From JALZEG01 sp035942255 (GTDB lineage: Bacteria; Actinomycetota; CADDZG01; WHSQ01), in contig DASZDG010000138.1 in assembly GCA_035942255.1 (NCBI GenBank), positions 4,200 through 68,199 on the forward strand: a stretch of 64,000 nt of DNA, given 5' to 3'. Of this stretch, positions 8,486 to 17,108 are shown piece by piece; within the stretch, counting starts at the first letter, position 1, and each line of letters starts with the position of its first letter. The position numbers and the translations under genes were made by a program. The notes below the pieces were generated by a model. It saw only the letters and a program-made list of their open reading frames with translations. It did no database searches and was not told where the DNA came from.

Positions 8486-8656
8486 ATGGGTGGACGATGG
8501 GAACGCAGCACTGGAGAAGGCGGCTGGAAGTACAAGCCGTCCTCGCAACCGCCGCCACCTCCCCTTCCCAACCCGCCGCCACCACATGACCGCCGTGAAC
8601 CCGTCGCGGGAGAGCACGCAGACAGCGGGCAGTCGAGGAGGCCGGGCACGCAGTAG
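8486..8656 (+). CDS. Small proline-rich protein, uncertain
   Basis: An ATG at 8486 with AGGA 6 bases upstream opens 56 codons to a TAG at 8656. The product starts MGGRWERSTGEGGWKYK and then has two runs of prolines and a charged tail. The stop overlaps the ribosome binding site (AGGA at 8655-8658) of the membrane protein gene that starts at 8667, which suggests translational coupling. Frames in this GC-rich spacer are all open for some distance, so the coding status is not certain. No function is known. Confidence 0.42.
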   Translation: MGGRWERSTGEGGWKYKPSSQPPPPPLPNPPPPHDRREPVAGEHADSGQSRRPGTQ

Positions 8657-8666
8657 GACGGCCTAG

Positions 8667-9410
8667 GTGTCGCTCGGTTCGGTAGAGGGGCTCCTGTTTG
8701 CGCTTCTCTTCGTCGTCCCGGGTTCTACCGGCCTCCTTGTCCGAGGCTACGTCTGGCCCACCCGCCGTTCGACCGGCTCCGAGGAGCTCGTACGAGCGGT
8801 CGCTCATTCGACCGGGGCACTGCTGCTGCTCGAGGTCGTCACCGGCGTCGGTGGGCTTCTGCCCTCGACGGAATGGCGGCTTGGCACCTTCCTCATCAAC
8901 GACCTGCTCGGGGGCGATCTGCCGGCGCAAGTCGATCACGACATCAGCCTCTGGTACCGGCTCTTGCTCTTCGCCGTCACGGCAGTTGCCCTACCGAGCG
9001 TCATGCAGTGGGTCAGGAGCAGGCCTGCTTTGCTCCGCCTCGTCCGCGCCGACCACATCTCGCTGTACAACGGCGGCTTCGACGCAATGTTCCGCGAGAC
9101 GATCATCGAGGCCGCTCGCTGGGATCCCCGCTGGCGGCTGACACCCGGTGAGTCGCCGTGGGTCTTGGTCGACACCGACGACGGGCGGAGGTATCGCGGT
9201 CAGGTCATGTGGCGCTCGACCGCGCCCTCAGCGCCCGAGTTGATCCTGATCGACGTCGGCGAGATCACGTACGGCGACGCCGTCGTCGACCTCCCTGCGA
9301 TGTTGTTGATCGGAGGCGAGTCCATCCGGAGGCTGTGGGTGATGCGGCCGAGCGAGACCGGTGGACCAGGTCCCGCTCTGCACCCGCTCGCGCGACCTAG
9401 CGATGCCTAG
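8667..9410 (+). CDS. Membrane protein, possibly DUF6338-like
   Basis: 247 residues from GTG at 8667, with AGGA 8 bases before it. Three hydrophobic segments are seen (about residues 7-27, 47-65 and 95-113), then a soluble C-terminal half. The C-terminal part, with WVLVDTDDGRRYRGQV, APELILIDVGEI and LIGGESIRRLWV, reads like the small beta-rich domain of DUF6338 proteins, in which a three-helix membrane part precedes it; I assign this with low certainty. It follows the small Pro-rich gene closely, and a strong hairpin lies just after its stop codon. Confidence 0.7.
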   Translation: MSLGSVEGLLFALLFVVPGSTGLLVRGYVWPTRRSTGSEELVRAVAHSTGALLLLEVVTGVGGLLPSTEWRLGTFLINDLLGGDLPAQVDHDISLWYRLLLFAVTAVALPSVMQWVRSRPALLRLVRADHISLYNGGFDAMFRETIIEAARWDPRWRLTPGESPWVLVDTDDGRRYRGQVMWRSTAPSAPELILIDVGEITYGDAVVDLPAMLLIGGESIRRLWVMRPSETGGPGPALHPLARPSDA

Positions 9411-9425
9411 ATGGACGCCGGGCGC

Positions 9426-9454
9426 GGGACGCGGCCCCCCTCGGGGGCCGCGTC
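9426..9454. terminator. Hairpin between convergent genes
   Basis: A perfect 13-base-pair stem (GGACGCGGCCCCC and its complement) with a 3-base loop. It lies between the stop of the membrane protein gene (9410) and the stop of the reverse-strand secreted protein gene (9480), so it can serve both. No T-run follows, as is common for GC-rich hairpins in Actinomycetota. Confidence 0.7.
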
Positions 9455-9479
9455 CAACACTCCTGAGAAAAGTTGTTGT

Positions 9480-10187
9480 CTAGCGGACCTTGTAGGTCGC
9501 CGACTGCACGGCCGCGTCGATGATCGAGTGCGGCGTGAGCGAGCGCTCCGCGTACTGCGGGACCCAGCAGATCATGCAGCCCGTGGTGACACGGCTGCCG
9601 CCGCCGCCCGTGACCAGGCTGCCCTTCTTCGCGCCCAGCGACTTCACCGGCACGGACCACGTGACGGTCCCCGCCGCGGGGTCGAACACGGCCTCGAAGT
9701 ACTCCTTCGCGGAGCACTGCGACCAGTCGATCCCGGCGTTGATGACGCCGCACTCCTCGAGCCGCGCAACGCCCTGGTAGACCTTGCCGACACGCTCGGT
9801 ACCCGTGGGCGTCTGCGTCATCGCGCTCGTGACGACGTCGGGCTCGCCGACGTCGACGCTCTTGACGGTGAACTCGTACTGCGTCCCGTCGACCGCGAAG
9901 CCCCAGATCATCCGGAAGGCCTCACCCGGGGTGCCCGTCGACGGCATCGCGGAGTGGGTGACGACGAACGTCACGTCCTTGCCCGGCGCCTCCTGGGAGA
10001 CCTCGCCCTTGGTGAGATCGAAGCCCGCGTCGGAGACCCCCGGCAGCGCGCCGGTGTTGTAGTTGCCCGCGTCGCCCGCGGCGTCCTCGAACACCATGGT
10101 GGCCTTGGCGGCCGGCTTCGCGCCCGCCGGCAGGACCGCGCCGGCCACGAGCAGGCCGACTACCGCCGTCCCCAACAGCTTCTTCAT
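9480..10187 (-). CDS. Secreted protein of unknown function
   Basis: 235 residues with a clear signal peptide: MKKLLGTAVVGLLVAGAVLP, cleavage probably after GAKPA or GA near residue 23. GAAGGGGGC precedes the ATG as ribosome binding site. The mature part is beta-rich (TMVFEDAAGDAGNYNT at its start, later TVTWSVPVKSLGA) and holds four cysteines, two of them in CMICW. A calcium-independent beta-sandwich is plausible but not proven; the opening VFEDAAGD resembles the N-terminus of several secreted actinobacterial proteins of unknown role. It is monocistronic, with hairpins on both sides. Confidence 0.75.
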   Translation of the reverse strand: MKKLLGTAVVGLLVAGAVLPAGAKPAAKATMVFEDAAGDAGNYNTGALPGVSDAGFDLTKGEVSQEAPGKDVTFVVTHSAMPSTGTPGEAFRMIWGFAVDGTQYEFTVKSVDVGEPDVVTSAMTQTPTGTERVGKVYQGVARLEECGVINAGIDWSQCSAKEYFEAVFDPAAGTVTWSVPVKSLGAKKGSLVTGGGGSRVTTGCMICWVPQYAERSLTPHSIIDAAVQSATYKVR

Positions 10188-10278
10188 CTGAGCCCCCTTC
10201 TTCTACGTACTCCCGTGCGGGAGCCAGGCAGTCTTCGGGCCCATCCGCCACGGGCCCTGCTGGGGTAGGGGTTCGCTA

Positions 10279-10308
10279 AGAGGGCCGGGGATTCCTCCCC
10301 GGCCCTCT
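10279..10308 (-). terminator. Hairpin terminator of the secreted-protein gene pair
   Basis: AGAGGGCCGGGGA and its complement form a 13-base-pair stem with a 4-base loop. It lies 29 bases beyond the stop of the reverse-strand gene ending at 10338 and upstream of the next reverse-strand gene. Confidence 0.7.
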
Positions 10309-10337
10309 ATCGCTCGAAGCGCGCCCCGCGCGCGGGC

Positions 10338-11177
10338 TCAGATCCCCCTCAACCGAAGCTTCAAGGACGCGCCCACCACCCGTTCCACGCCGGCGACGGT
10401 CGCCTTGTGGTACGTGAAGTAGCTCCCGGGAGTAAGGACGCCGGGTCCGTACATGTACGACAGTGAGAAATCGTAGGTGTCGAACGCGTGCAGGACCTGG
10501 CCGGCGATCCCGCCGCCCTCGCAGGAGCCGTCCTCGGGCTCCGCCTTGATGCACGTCTGCACGTCCTGGACCGTGGCACCGGGCTCCGCGTGGAAGTAGA
10601 GCGTCGTGATCGTGAGCGAGTTCTGCCCGATCCGGATCGGAACGTGCGTCCGGTCGTTCACCGCTCCCGCCTCGTTGACGGGGAGCTCGACGGTCGCAGC
10701 TCGCGCGCGCGTGTGGCTGAGCGTCCTGATCGAACGCGCGGCGTGCTCTTCGCCGACCGGGAGACGGACGGAGACCGGACCGTCGCCCAGCACGTACACG
10801 CGGTAGAGCCCCCGGGCCAGCTCCGAGTTCTGGAAGCCGATGAGCAGCCGGTGCGGCGCCGAACCGGGGCCCGACGGTGACACGTCGGCGATGTCGTACG
10901 CGCCCGCGGCGTTGCCTCCGCCCAAGTCGATCTTCTCGCCCATCCGGTGCATGAACCACCCGCCGAAGGATCCGTCGAAGGCGATCTCGCTCGCGAGCGC
11001 GTCGACCGTGAACGGCTTGCGCAAGCGGATGTCGACGTATCCAGTCCGAGGCGCCGTCATGGTCATGACGTGCTCGGCGTCGGCGGTCGCAGCCGCGGAG
11101 GGCGCGAACGGGAGCAAACCCAAGAGCAGGAGTCCGGCGCCGAGCGAGCGCCGGGCGATGGGGCCGGCGCTCCTCAC
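10338..11177 (-). CDS. Secreted protein of unknown function
   Basis: 279 residues from the GTG at 11177, which overlaps the preceding gene's stop as GTGA; the longer open frame to 11258 is antisense-like N-terminal noise. A signal peptide (VRSAGPIARRSLGAGLLLLG, cleaved near ASAATA about residue 30) leads a beta-rich mature protein of about 250 residues. It holds the pair CIKAEPEDGSCEGG near residue 220. No catalytic motif is visible. Its tight coupling to the small secreted protein upstream suggests the two act together. Function is unknown. Confidence 0.78.
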   Translation of the reverse strand: MRSAGPIARRSLGAGLLLLGLLPFAPSAAATADAEHVMTMTAPRTGYVDIRLRKPFTVDALASEIAFDGSFGGWFMHRMGEKIDLGGGNAAGAYDIADVSPSGPGSAPHRLLIGFQNSELARGLYRVYVLGDGPVSVRLPVGEEHAARSIRTLSHTRARAATVELPVNEAGAVNDRTHVPIRIGQNSLTITTLYFHAEPGATVQDVQTCIKAEPEDGSCEGGGIAGQVLHAFDTYDFSLSYMYGPGVLTPGSYFTYHKATVAGVERVVGASLKLRLRGI

Positions 11178-11590
11178 GACACCGTGCAGATGGGGACTCG
11201 GAGTGCTTCCACGCACGTCTTGACGAGGGTCCCCGTGGTCCCGAAGATCGACGTCCACGTGAGCGTGTAGACCATCACCGCGTAGCTGGAGTCGAATCCT
11301 CCGCTCGTGCAGGGGGTCGCCGGATTGCCGGTTTCGATGCCGTAGTCGACGAGCGTGCCGTTCGCGGCCACGGTGCTCTCAACACCGGTGACGGTGAGGA
11401 CCGCGGTGTACCGGCTGCCTGCGACCACCCGGTCGCCGACCTCGCCGCATGCGTCCCACGTGGACGTGTTCACGTAGATGTTGGCATAGATCCCTGCCAC
11501 TTCGACGGCTGAAGCCGGCGCCGGAACCACCGTGCCCGCCAGCCCCATCACACCTACGATCACGCTGACAACGCGCAAGCGTCCCCTCAT
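11174..11590 (-). CDS. Small secreted protein of unknown function
   Basis: 138 residues. A typical signal peptide (MRGRLRVVSVIVGVMGLAGT, cleaved after PASA near residue 28) is followed by a beta-rich segment with four cysteines (residues about 48, 93, 125 and 134) that could form two disulfides. GGGGGAG stands 3-9 bases before the ATG. The stop overlaps the GTG of the next gene. No domain is recognised. Confidence 0.75.
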   Translation of the reverse strand: MRGRLRVVSVIVGVMGLAGTVVPAPASAVEVAGIYANIYVNTSTWDACGEVGDRVVAGSRYTAVLTVTGVESTVAANGTLVDYGIETGNPATPCTSGGFDSSYAVMVYTLTWTSIFGTTGTLVKTCVEALRVPICTVS

Positions 11591-11694
11591 GTCTCCCCCT
11601 CTTCGTCCGCCGTAACCCCACTGCCGGGGCGAGTTACATATACATGACGCGGGGTAAGGCGTCCAGTTTAGAGCGGGCCGACGGGTCGAAGAGC

Positions 11695-12972
11695 TCAGGC
11701 CCCCCCACCGGCCGTCGATGTTCCCGCCACTGCCAGCTCGGAGTCGTCCTCGGTCTTGACCCTCTCACCGCCGAGCTGCGGGAGCTTCGCCAGGCCGTAG
11801 ACGCACGCCAGGATCGTCGCCACGCCCCCGAACGCGAGCGCGACGCGGGGGCTGAACTGCTCGGACAGCCACCCCACGATCGGGGCGCCGATGGGGGTCG
11901 AGCCGAGGAACAGCACGAAGTAGATCGCCATCACGCGGCCCCGCATGTCGTCGGCCGCCGTCAGCTGCAGCGTCGAGTTCATCGTTGCGAGGAAAGCCAT
12001 CGACGCGGCCCCCAGCGGCACCAGCAACACGACGGCGAGCCACAGCGGCGGCGCGCCCGCGGCCGCGATCGTGAACGCGCCGAGCGCGAAGCCGGCTCCC
12101 AGGAGCACCTTCCGGTCCGATCGCCCGATCGCGGCGTTCCCAATGGAGCCGGCGAACATCCCGACGCCGACGGCGGCCCCGATGAGGCCGAGCGTCCCCG
12201 CGTCGCCCGAGAACGTCTCCTTCGCGAGCACCGGCAGCAACACGGCGAAGTTGTACTGGAGCGTGCCGATGACGGCCATCATCGTCAGGAGCGTCTTCAA
12301 CACGGGAACCGACCGCACGTAGCGCAGGCCCTCGCGCACCTGCCCCTTGCCCCGTTCGACCTGCTCGCTGGGACGGAGCTCCGACCGGTTCATGAACATC
12401 AGCGCGAGCGTCACCGGCACGAACGACGCGGCGTTGATGAGGAAGCAGACGCCGATGCCGACGGTCGAGATCATCACGCCGGCGACCGCAGGACCGACCA
12501 CGCGTGCGGTGGTGAACGTCGCGGTGTTGAGGCTCACCGCGTTGGCGATGCGCTCGCGGCCGACCATCTCCATCGTGAACGTCTGCCGCGCGGGGTTGTC
12601 CAGCGCGGTGACGACGCCCAAGAGCAGCGCGTCGACGATCACCATCCACAACGTGACGACGCCCGCGACGGTCAGCAGCCCCAGGACGAGCGACAGGAGG
12701 GCCGCGCTCGCGTTCGTGAAGATCAGCAGCCTGCGCTTGTCGAGGCGGTCGGCGACGACTCCGGCCCACGCGCCGAGGAGGAGGATCGGCAGCCACTGGA
12801 TCGCGGTGACTATCCCGAGGCCGAGGCCGCTCTGCGTCAGGCGCAGCACGAGCCAACCCTGTGCCACCCACTGGACCCACGTCCCCGTCCACGAGACGAC
12901 CTGCCCTGCGAAGAACATGCGGTAGTTGCGCACTCGGAGGGACTCGAACGTGCGCGACAGGGTGGCGGCCAT
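11695..12972 (-). CDS. MFS transporter, EntS/drug-efflux type
   Basis: 425 residues from the ATG at 12972; the open frame extends upstream but that part is antisense to the sigma factor gene. Twelve hydrophobic segments are apparent, and the conserved MFS loop between helices 2 and 3 reads GAWAGVVADRLDKRRLLIF. Other segments such as RNYRMFFAGQVVSWTGTWVQ, LDNPARQTFTMEMV and AADDMRGRVMAIYFVLFLG match the EntS/TetA-like group of exporters (DUF894 group). It probably exports a small molecule or drug; the substrate is unknown. Reads away from the sigma factor gene, with a 12-base palindrome between. Confidence 0.92.
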   Translation of the reverse strand: MAATLSRTFESLRVRNYRMFFAGQVVSWTGTWVQWVAQGWLVLRLTQSGLGLGIVTAIQWLPILLLGAWAGVVADRLDKRRLLIFTNASAALLSLVLGLLTVAGVVTLWMVIVDALLLGVVTALDNPARQTFTMEMVGRERIANAVSLNTATFTTARVVGPAVAGVMISTVGIGVCFLINAASFVPVTLALMFMNRSELRPSEQVERGKGQVREGLRYVRSVPVLKTLLTMMAVIGTLQYNFAVLLPVLAKETFSGDAGTLGLIGAAVGVGMFAGSIGNAAIGRSDRKVLLGAGFALGAFTIAAAGAPPLWLAVVLLVPLGAASMAFLATMNSTLQLTAADDMRGRVMAIYFVLFLGSTPIGAPIVGWLSEQFSPRVALAFGGVATILACVYGLAKLPQLGGERVKTEDDSELAVAGTSTAGGGA

Positions 12973-13032
12973 GCCGGGTGTCAACGCAGGACGTCCTTTA
13001 AGCCTTCCGCGCCCCCAGGGGCTTGAATAGCC

Positions 13033-13044
13033 GGAAGCGCTTCC
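13033..13044. promoter_or_regulatory. Perfect 12-base palindrome, possible LacI-type operator
   Basis: GGAAGCGCTTCC lies between the divergent MFS transporter and sigma factor genes. The form with a central CG and symmetric flanks is that of LacI-family operators. No LacI-type regulator gene is in the window, so the binding protein is unknown and the role is only inferred from position. Confidence 0.3.
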
Positions 13045-13063
13045 AAGGACGAGGGAGGGACCC

Positions 13064-13525
13064 CTGGACTTCGACGAGTTCTGCAGGGGTGAGTACGCGG
13101 CGGTGTTCCGAGCAGCTTGTCTTGCGACGGGGAGCCGGGACGTAGCCGCCGACGCAACGCAGGAGGCGTTCCAGCGCGCGTTCGCTCGCTGGTCGCGACT
13201 CTCCCGGCACACGTGGGCCGGGGGCTGGGTCACGACGACGGCGCTGAACCTGTGCCGCAAGGAGATGAGGCGGAGGTCGGCGCGGCCTTCGGGAGACACG
13301 GCCTCGCCAGGTGGCGAGGCCGACATGGCGGGACGGCTCGACGTGGTCGCCGCGCTCGGAGGGCTGCCGTTCCGGCAGAGGCAGGCGGTCGTCCTCTTCT
13401 ACTGGAGCGACCTGCCGACGGCCGCGATAGCGGAGTTGATGGAGATCAGCGAGAGCGCCGTGCGTGCGCACCTGACGCACGCGCGGAACGCTCTGCGCAA
13501 GACCCTGGAGGTCAACCATGCATGA
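13064..13525 (+). CDS. ECF-type RNA polymerase sigma factor (SigE/M-like)
   Basis: 153 residues if read from CTG at 13064. The region-2 domain begins at DFDEFCRGEYAAVF, before the first ATG/GTG (13103), and GGAGGG stands 4-5 bases upstream of the CTG. Region 2 continues through ATQEAFQRAFARW. Region 4 is LPFRQRQAVVLFYWSDLP and then ISESAVRAHLTHARNALRK, a helix-turn-helix for the -35 box. The start codon is uncertain; beginning at GTG 13103 would cut region 2. Its stop overlaps the start of the kelch gene by 8 bases, so the pair is probably co-translated, with the neighbour as membrane-bound partner. Confidence 0.88.
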   Translation: MDFDEFCRGEYAAVFRAACLATGSRDVAADATQEAFQRAFARWSRLSRHTWAGGWVTTTALNLCRKEMRRRSARPSGDTASPGGEADMAGRLDVVAALGGLPFRQRQAVVLFYWSDLPTAAIAELMEISESAVRAHLTHARNALRKTLEVNHA

Positions 13526-14783
13526 CCATGACGAGCACCTGCCGGCCGCGATCAAAGCCGCGGGCGAATCCTTCGAGCCGCCGGTCCCCGACGTCCACGG
13601 GATCGCGCGGCGCGGCCGCGCCCGCGCCTGGGGTGGACGCCTCGCGGTCGCCGCGTCGGTCGTGCTGGTCGCGGCGGGTGCGGTGACGGTCGTTCGTGAA
13701 GCCACGCCGGCACGCGTCACGACGCGGCCTGCGGCTGGGCCGTCGCTGAGCTGGACGCCGATCGCCGAGTCGCCGCTCGCTCCCCGCTCCACCCCCGCGT
13801 CCGCCTGGACCGGCCGCGAGCTGATCGTGTGGGGCGGGACGCCTTCGGGCGGCGACGGCTCGCTGCTCGACGGCGCGTCCTACGACGTCACTGCCGGCGA
13901 ATGGACGAAGCTCCCGCGGTCGCCGTTGAGGACGAGCTTGGGGCGGACCGCGATCTGGACCGGGACCGAGATGATCCTGTGGGGCGGCGAGGTGGGGGAC
14001 GGCTCGCACGACGCGCCCGACACGGGTGCCGCCTACGATCCCGCGACCCGCAAGTGGCGGCGGCTCCCGCAGGCGCCCTACTGGAGCCTCGCCAGCCACG
14101 TCGCGGTCTGGACCGGGACCGAGATGATCGTCTGGGGGGGTGTGACGCCGGACGCCGATGCGGCCGCCGCCTACGACCCGGCGACCAACCGGTGGAGGAG
14201 CCTCCCTGCCGGACCGATGGGTGGCCGCCACGGCGCGGCCGGCGTGTGGGCAGACGACAGGTTGATCGTCTGGGGGGGCCGGAGTGAGGACAGGTCGGCT
14301 CTCGAGGGGCCCGAGGCGGCGGCGTACGACCCCGCCGCCGGGGCCTGGACGGCCATCTCGGATTCGCCGCTCGGGAACGTCGACGTGGTGGTGACGGCAT
14401 GGACCGGGACGGAGATGATCGTCGCAGGGGGTTTCAGCAAGACCGAGGTGCCGCGCGGAGGAGCGGCCTACGATCCCGCAGCGGGGACCTGGCGTGAGAT
14501 CGCAGACGTGCCGGTCGCCGCCGGACGCGACGGCGCACCGATCCCGTTGACCGACCTGCACACGACCGGCCGCTGGACGGGCGAGCACGCCGTCTTCGTC
14601 ACGCCCGACGGCGTCGTCGGCTATTCCCCCGAGGACGACGAGTGGACGACGTTCGATGCCCCCGAAGCCGCGCACGTCGCGGGTGCGACGACTGCGTGGA
14701 CCGGGGACGCGTTGATCGTGTGGGGGGGCCGGACATGGGAGTCACCGGAGTCGCTGCGCGGCGGTTGGGTAGCCCGCTACTGA
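13518..14783 (+). CDS. Membrane-anchored kelch-repeat protein, probable sigma factor partner
   Basis: 421 residues. A short cytoplasmic part (about 1-40) precedes one membrane helix (about 42-60, LAVAASVVLVAAGAVTVV). The outside region has at least six kelch-like blades with the recurring words AWTGRELIVWGG, IWTGTEMILWGG, VWTGTEMIVWGG and AAYDPATRKWRRLP. The ATG overlaps the sigma factor stop. The single-helix layout next to a sigma factor suggests that it binds or anchors the sigma factor, with the propeller sensing outside signals, but no zinc-binding anti-sigma motif is seen, so this role is inference. Confidence 0.9.
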   Translation: MHDHDEHLPAAIKAAGESFEPPVPDVHGIARRGRARAWGGRLAVAASVVLVAAGAVTVVREATPARVTTRPAAGPSLSWTPIAESPLAPRSTPASAWTGRELIVWGGTPSGGDGSLLDGASYDVTAGEWTKLPRSPLRTSLGRTAIWTGTEMILWGGEVGDGSHDAPDTGAAYDPATRKWRRLPQAPYWSLASHVAVWTGTEMIVWGGVTPDADAAAAYDPATNRWRSLPAGPMGGRHGAAGVWADDRLIVWGGRSEDRSALEGPEAAAYDPAAGAWTAISDSPLGNVDVVVTAWTGTEMIVAGGFSKTEVPRGGAAYDPAAGTWREIADVPVAAGRDGAPIPLTDLHTTGRWTGEHAVFVTPDGVVGYSPEDDEWTTFDAPEAAHVAGATTAWTGDALIVWGGRTWESPESLRGGWVARY

Positions 14784-14838
14784 CGCCCGTGGACCACGCG
14801 GGGACAGCTGTCCGAGCTTCCGGTGCGACGATGCGCCG

Positions 14839-16051
14839 GTGGATCGGACAGCGGACGTCGTCGTCGTCGGAGGCGGGATCGTCGGGTGCTGCACCGCGCT
14901 GTTCCTCGCACGTGCGGGGGCGGGCCGCGTCGTAGTCGTCGAGCGCGATCCGAGCTACCGGCTCGCGTCCACGGCGCGCTCCGCCTCGGCGATCCGCCAG
15001 CAGTTCCACCTCGGCGTGAACGTCGCGATGTCTTGCTTCGGCTACGACTTCTACTCCGACCTGAGCCGCCACCTGCCGGCGGGGGTCCCGTCGGAGATCG
15101 GCTTCGTGGAACGGGGCTACCTCGTGCTCGCGGCCCTCGACGCGCTCCCGCGCCTCGCCGCCGCACACCGCAGGCAGGTGGAGAACGGGGCGGCCGTGGA
15201 GCTCCTCACCGGCGACCGCTTACGGGAGCAGTTCCCCTGGTTGCAGGGCGACGACGTCGACGCCGCCACCTTCGGTACCGGCGGCCGAAGGGTGGTTCGA
15301 CCCGGTGAAGGCATTGCACGCCGTCAGCGCGGGGGCGGCCGCCGAGGGCGTGGAGCTCGTGGACGACGAGGTCGTGAGCATCCCAACGGGCGGGGGCCGC
15401 GTCGACGGCGCGGCGCTGCGCTCGGGAACGACGATCTCCTGTGGCGCGGTCGTCGACGCGGCCGGAGCGAACGCGGCGGCGATCGCTCGGATGGTCGGCG
15501 AGCCTGTGCCGGTCGAGAGCCGCAAGAGGACCGTCTTCGTGTTCCGCCCCCGCGTGCGCATCGAGGATCTGCCGAACGTGGTCGACCCGACGGTCGCAGG
15601 GCGGGGCCTGTACCTGCGGCCGTTCGAGGACGACACGTGCATCGCGGTGATCTCGCCGCCACCGGAGCGCGATTCGGAGACGCGCGACGTCGAGCCGGAC
15701 CTGTACCTGTTCGACGACGTCGTGCGGGACGCGCTGGCACGGCGGATCCGCGGGTTCGACGACGTCGAGCTCGTGCGCGCGTGGGCCGGGCACTACGAGA
15801 TGAACACGTTCGACCAGAACGCGATCATCGGAGTGCACGCCGACGTCGCCGGCTTCTACTTCGTCTGCGGGTTCAGCGGGCACGGGGTCATGCACGCGCC
15901 CGCGGCGGGACGCGGGATCGCGGAGCTGCTGACGAAGGGCGCCTACGAGACGATCGACCTGTCGCCGTTCGCGCCCGATCGGATCCGCGCCGGGACGCGA
16001 CTAGACGACGTGCAGCCGAGCGAGGTGCGGCAGGAGCAGGCCGGGATCTGA
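14839..16051 (+). pseudogene. FAD-dependent oxidoreductase (DAO/sarcosine oxidase-like), frameshifted
   Basis: The first frame from GTG 14839 gives VVVVGGGIVGCCTALFLARA, the dinucleotide-binding fold of DAO-family enzymes, and runs to about residue 148. A second frame starting near 15280 continues with AAEGWFDPVKALH and goes to a stop at 16051, ending with FYFVCGFSGHGVMHAPAAG, a typical C-terminal FAD motif of this family. Removing one C in the run at 15277-15283 would join them as ATFGTAAEGWFDP, giving about 403 residues, the usual family length. Either a real one-base insertion or a sequencing error. The family oxidises secondary amines or D-amino acids; the substrate is unknown. It has no ribosome binding site that I can see. 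Confidence 0.85.
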
Positions 16052-16088
16052 GCGACCGGTGGCCTCGGCGAGCGGCCAAGAAAGGGCG

Positions 16089-17108
16089 TCAGCCCGTGGA
16101 CGCCGCCACGAGAAGGTCCAGCCGGCGCGCCGCCTCGCCGGAGTCCACCGACTCCGCGGACAGCTCGAGCCCCCGTGCCATGTCCTCCGCGCGCCCCGCT
16201 GCCACGAGCCCGGCCGCCGCGTTCAGCAGGACGATGTCGCGTTTTGGCCCCGGCTCCCCCGCCAGGACGGACCGGATCATCGCGGCGTTCTCGTCCGCGG
16301 TGCCGCCGGCGACTGCCTCGAGCGGCGCGACGGGGAGGCCGAGCTCCGTCGGGTCGATCACCCACCGGCGGACCTCTTCCCCGGCGAGCTCGTAGACCTG
16401 CGACGGTCCCGAAGTCGAAAGCTCGTCTAGACCCTTATCCCCGTGGAAGGCGAGGACGTGCTTGCTCCCGAGCCGGCCCAGCGTCTGGACCATCTTCTCA
16501 ACCATCCGCGGGTCCGAAACGCCGAGCGCCTGGCGCGTCGCTCCCGCCGGGTTCGTGAGGGGGCCGAGGAAGTTGAAGATCGTCGCGACGCCGAGCTCCC
16601 GACGTGTGGCGCCGGCGTGGCGCATCGCCGGGTGGAAGACGGGGGCGAAGCAGAAGCCGATGCCGGCCTGGTCGATGCACGCCTCGACCCCTTCGGGAGG
16701 AAGGTCGATCTTCACGCCGAGGGCCTCGAGCACGTCCGCGGAGCCGCAGCGCGAGGACGCCGCGCGGTTCCCGTGCTTCGCCACCTTCACGCCCGCACCG
16801 GCGCAGACGACCGCCGCCGCCGTCGACACGTTGAACGTCCCGCTGCGGTCTCCCCCGGTGCCGCACGTGTCGAGGACGTCGTCTCCCACCGACACCTTCT
16901 GCGCGTAGCGGCGCATCGTGCGGACGAGCCCCGCGACCTCGTCGATCGTCTCGCCCTTCGCGCGCAACGCGACGACGAAGCCGGCGATCTGCGCGGGGGC
17001 CGCGGCCCCCTCCATGATCTCCTCCATGCACGCGCCCGCTTCCTCCTCGGAGAGCGAGCCTCCGGAAAGGAGCCGAGAGAGGACCTGCGGCCACGAGAAG
17101 CCGTTCAC
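16089..17108 (-). CDS. trpD: Anthranilate phosphoribosyltransferase
   Basis: 339 residues, the normal length. The reaction joins anthranilate to phosphoribosyl pyrophosphate in tryptophan synthesis. Motifs seen: DTCGTGGDRSGTFNVST (the CGTGGD phosphate loop), KHGNRAASS, and FAPVFHPAMRHAGATRRELG; DLPP and FNFLGPLTNPA follow as in the family. The GTG at 17108 overlaps the stop of the M20 peptidase gene as GTGA; a longer frame to 17243 is not conserved. No other trp gene is in the window, so the enzyme is separated from its pathway here. Confidence 0.94.
   Translation of the reverse strand: MNGFSWPQVLSRLLSGGSLSEEEAGACMEEIMEGAAAPAQIAGFVVALRAKGETIDEVAGLVRTMRRYAQKVSVGDDVLDTCGTGGDRSGTFNVSTAAAVVCAGAGVKVAKHGNRAASSRCGSADVLEALGVKIDLPPEGVEACIDQAGIGFCFAPVFHPAMRHAGATRRELGVATIFNFLGPLTNPAGATRQALGVSDPRMVEKMVQTLGRLGSKHVLAFHGDKGLDELSTSGPSQVYELAGEEVRRWVIDPTELGLPVAPLEAVAGGTADENAAMIRSVLAGEPGPKRDIVLLNAAAGLVAAGRAEDMARGLELSAESVDSGEAARRLDLLVAASTG

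Noticed and set aside
14802..14813. Palindrome GGACAGCTGTCC before the FAD oxidoreductase
   Set aside because: A 12-base palindrome is expected by chance in this GC-rich window; no regulator or promoter supports it, so it was not listed as a site.
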